Shown here piece after piece: positions 5,288-7,320 of a stretch of 7,320 nt of DNA. This stretch comes from Candidatus Hydrogenedentota bacterium (GTDB taxonomy: Bacteria; Hydrogenedentota; Hydrogenedentia; Hydrogenedentiales; CAITNO01), in contig CAIXUF010001370.1 in assembly GCA_903922535.1 (NCBI GenBank), positions 1-7,320 on the forward strand. The letters are read 5' to 3'. Numbering within the stretch: position 1 is the first letter of the stretch; every line of letters starts with the position of its first letter. The notes under the pieces were generated by a model. It was not told the DNA's origin and searched no databases. It worked only from the letters and a program-made list of their open reading frames with translations. The translations under genes and the position numbers were made by a program.

Positions 5288-7159
5288 TCACTGGAAGACG
5301 GAGAAATCCCACGCGTCCCGCCAACGGATCTCCAACTCGCCGGGCTTGGCTATGGTCAGTGGCAGCCAGACCGTTCGGGTGTTTGGGTCCGTGTTGTTGC
5401 GGAGGCTGTCTCCAATCCAGATAAACGCCCCCGGCTTGTCCGGCACCGGCACTACATCCATGCTTTGGCACTGGAAGGTGTTTGCGGCGTGTTCGCCCTT
5501 TGCAATCGGTCCCTTCGGCTCCCAGGGTCCCCAGATATTCGTCGCAGTGTGGTAGAAATTGTCGTTGGTCTGGAGGCCGGTAAGCTGGGAATGCAGAAGG
5601 TAGTAAATCCCCTCGTGCTTGAAGATCGCGGGCGCTTCGCCGCCGGTGCCCAGAACCTGCCGCCTCACCACGTTCAGGCAGTCCGGCGAGAGTTCGTAGA
5701 GACAGTCGGCGACGTTCCAGTCGGCGGCATGTTTCCCGGTGATAAGATACTGTCGGCCGTCGTCGTCGGTGAAAACGGCCGTGTCGGCCCCCTGCATCGG
5801 CTGGCCGTCCACCTGCATGATACCGTGCCAAACGTACGGTCCTTCCGGCTTGTCGGCCACTGCGGCGGCAATCGTGTTGAACTCCGTGAAGGTGTGGTCC
5901 ACGATCATGAAAAGGGCCACGAATTTGCCGGAGCCCCGGGCGTGCAGGAGCTTGCCCCGTCCGGCGGCCAAGGCGTAGTTGTAGAGAGGGTGGTCGGGAT
6001 TGTCCGACGGCTGGGAGAACATGCCGCGATAGGTCCAGTTCATCAGGTCGGGTGAGGAGTAGACCGGCATTCCGACGTTCGCGGTCCAATTGAAGTTGAA
6101 ACCGGGGATCGGCCGTCCGTGCCAGTCCTGGCCGACCATGTAGTACATGCCGTCGTGGTGCATCAGCCCGCCCAGATGGTACTGGATCACCTCGCCCCGG
6201 TCGTCGAGCCACAACGGCGCGTTGGGTTCAAACCGGGTGTGTTTCACAGGCGCGAATCGTTCCGGCTGGGCTCCGGCCGTGTACTCGACCCGCGACCAGC
6301 GGATCGCCGTGCCCCGCGACTGTGGATTCTTTGCCTCACGGCTCAAGAGTCCAAACAGATGCCTGCCATCGGGCAGGTTCTCGGCGGCGAACAGCAGCGC
6401 GTCGCGGGCGGGTTCTTCGCTGAAGCAGTCGACGGTCTTTTGCCGGATGCCGTCCACATAGGCGTCGGCAAGCCCGCAATTCGGTCCTGTGTCGCCATAG
6501 AGCCGGAAATCCGTGCCCGCAAAGAAAGTCCACATGGCGCCGCACCACCGGCCCTCCCGGATCCCGTCCACCGTGACGATCCGCGGATCATCTCCGGGAA
6601 TCATCACCGGTGTGCCCGCCGCAGGGCAGTATGCGGGGGTGGGTTCCGACGGTGGACCGCCGTCGGCATAGACCTCAATTTCCGACAATCCCGGGTTGGG
6701 GCCGAACGCACTGAACAGGTCCAACCGCAGCCAACAGATGCTTCGCGGGGGGAATCTTATCTCACCCGGCGTGCCGCCGCCTGGTGGTATCTTCTCGACA
6801 GTGAAAGTGGCGCCGTCACTGAGCAGGATTTTGCCTCCCTGGGCGCGGCTGTCAGACTTGGCGCGATCCCACAGCACGATGCGGCCCACGTCGACGGGTG
6901 TTTTCCACTGGAGGGTGATTCTCGGATGCGCGCCGACCGCAACCCATTCGGTGGTCCGGTCGCCATCGACCGCACGAGGGCCTGAGGAGCCTTCCTGTTC
7001 GCTGGAAACCGCGACCTCGGCCAAAGGTGCCAGATTGACCGGAGGCGACAACACGGACGGAGGGGGCAAAGGATTCCCCGTATCGCCGGCAACATACGAT
7101 GCCGCCGTGGTCAGTGCGGCAGTCAATCCAATGACGTGCATCAACATTCGGATTCGCAT
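5288..7159 (-). CDS. Secreted discoidin-GH43 glycosidase, exo-beta-1,3-galactanase-like
   Basis: The 623-residue product has a signal peptide (MRIRMLM plus a hydrophobic stretch to about 22). A linker and an F5/8 type C (CBM32-like) domain follow at about 42-165. A beta-sandwich-like module lies at about 190-295 (FRLYGDTGPNCGLADAYVDG near 218-237). The rest, about 305-620, is a GH43 five-bladed beta-propeller. Propeller marks are GGLMHHDGMYYMVG (330-343), YSSPDLMNWTYRG (367-379), GADTAVFTDDDGRQYLITG (457-475), GGEAPAIFKHEGIYYLLHS (506-524; Glu508 is the likely acid), TFQCQSMDVVPV (561-572) and TVWLPLTI (596-603). The pattern resembles the GH43 group of galactan 1,3-beta-galactosidases (subfamily 24), in which a Gln rather than Asp is proposed to serve as base; Gln565 is the candidate here. 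ATG at 7159 is supported by AGGAAGG at 7168-7174, eight bases upstream. It converges on the three-gene operon. GH43 is sure; subfamily and substrate are tentative. Confidence 0.87.
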   Translation of the reverse strand: MRIRMLMHVIGLTAALTTAASYVAGDTGNPLPPPSVLSPPVNLAPLAEVAVSSEQEGSSGPRAVDGDRTTEWVAVGAHPRITLQWKTPVDVGRIVLWDRAKSDSRAQGGKILLSDGATFTVEKIPPGGGTPGEIRFPPRSICWLRLDLFSAFGPNPGLSEIEVYADGGPPSEPTPAYCPAAGTPVMIPGDDPRIVTVDGIREGRWCGAMWTFFAGTDFRLYGDTGPNCGLADAYVDGIRQKTVDCFSEEPARDALLFAAENLPDGRHLFGLLSREAKNPQSRGTAIRWSRVEYTAGAQPERFAPVKHTRFEPNAPLWLDDRGEVIQYHLGGLMHHDGMYYMVGQDWHGRPIPGFNFNWTANVGMPVYSSPDLMNWTYRGMFSQPSDNPDHPLYNYALAAGRGKLLHARGSGKFVALFMIVDHTFTEFNTIAAAVADKPEGPYVWHGIMQVDGQPMQGADTAVFTDDDGRQYLITGKHAADWNVADCLYELSPDCLNVVRRQVLGTGGEAPAIFKHEGIYYLLHSQLTGLQTNDNFYHTATNIWGPWEPKGPIAKGEHAANTFQCQSMDVVPVPDKPGAFIWIGDSLRNNTDPNTRTVWLPLTIAKPGELEIRWRDAWDFSVFQ

Positions 7160-7320
7160 CTGGGTGCCCTTCCTTTTCCAGGGTCTTCGCGAGAATCTGT
7201 GGGTAAAGATGGCTTAGAAGGTGGGCATCCGGGTAGTCTCTTAGGCTTCAAAGCTTACGAGGAATTGAAAACCGGAGCCTACCCGAATGCTTGTGATTAC
7301 GATACTCAACCGCTTGGACA
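7160..7320. other. Upstream region of the GH43 gene with nested inverted repeat; no gene assigned
   Basis: This edge region is less GC-rich than the genes. On the minus strand it holds the GH43 ribosome site (7168-7174) and a nested inverted repeat. CGGGT (7285-7281) pairs with ACCCG (7234-7230), and AGGCT (7280-7276) pairs with AGCCT (7247-7243), with a 28-base loop and an 8-base bulge. Alternatively a 7-bp repeat, 7230-7236 against 7279-7285, can form. A plus-strand frame is open from 6986 to the right edge without an ATG (GTG at 7199) and reads GFKAYEELKTGAYPNACDYD from 7244. A minus-strand frame from the edge stops at TAA 7243-7241 and could be the end of a gene upstream of GH43. I cannot decide between leader RNA, a divergent gene start, and a gene tail. 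No convincing promoter was seen. Confidence 0.4.
7230..7285 (-). repeat. Long-loop inverted repeat in the GH43 upstream region
   Basis: CGGGTAG at 7230-7236 is the exact inverse complement of CTACCCG at 7279-7285, and TAGGCT (7242-7247) faces AGCCTA (7276-7281) inside it. The arms lie about 70 to 125 bases before the GH43 ATG on the minus strand. It could be a leader hairpin, an operator-like element or part of an unseen gene. Confidence 0.4.

Noticed and set aside
5199..6212. 337-codon minus-strand frame overlapping the GH43 gene
   Set aside because: It is another frame of the same strand as GH43 with Arg/Gly/Pro-rich composition, while GH43 motifs are intact in the main frame.
6119..6985. 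288-codon plus-strand frame opposite GH43
   Set aside because: It is antisense to the discoidin and middle domains of GH43 and shows no domain or supported start.

Overview
The window is GC-rich and encodes four complete, apparently exported enzymes. Several carry accessory carbohydrate-binding-type modules. They look like part of a polysaccharide or glycoconjugate degradation locus. Base composition, large modular secreted hydrolases with discoidin (F5/8 type C, CBM32-like) domains, and the absence of SusC/SusD genes fit a free-living heterotroph of the PVC group (Planctomycetota, Verrucomicrobiota or Lentisphaerota) or a similar lineage such as Hydrogenedentota. That assignment is inference from style; no marker gene is present.

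Layout: (1) Positions 2-103 may be the last codons of a gene entering from the left, followed at once by a GC-rich hairpin and a short T-run that could be its terminator. (2) Positions 143-273 form a leader rich in inverted repeats. One pyrimidine segment (204-210) can pair either with an upstream copy or with the Shine-Dalgarno copy of the same 7-mer, which would suit a translational switch. (3) Three co-directional plus-strand genes follow with short gaps (27 and 73 nt): a modular GH29-like (alpha-L-fucosidase-like) glycosidase, an SGNH/GDSL esterase with an unassigned N-terminal domain, and a secreted PLC-like (PI-PLC/GDPD-type) phosphodiesterase. (4) A convergent minus-strand gene ends 33 nt away. 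It encodes a discoidin-GH43 enzyme resembling the exo-beta-1,3-galactanase-like GH43 group. (5) Positions 7160-7320 are its upstream region, locally less GC-rich, with a long nested inverted repeat and no assignable gene.

Working together (inference): the set could remove fucose-like caps (GH29-like), O-acyl groups (SGNH), galactan chains (GH43) and a phosphodiester-linked moiety (PLC-like). A PLC-like enzyme beside a possible beta-1,3-galactanase and a fucosidase-like enzyme suggests a GPI-anchored arabinogalactan-protein-type substrate, or a phosphorylated polysaccharide. This is a hypothesis, not a demonstrated activity. No transporter, sulfatase, regulator, tRNA, rRNA, CRISPR array or insertion sequence was recognised.
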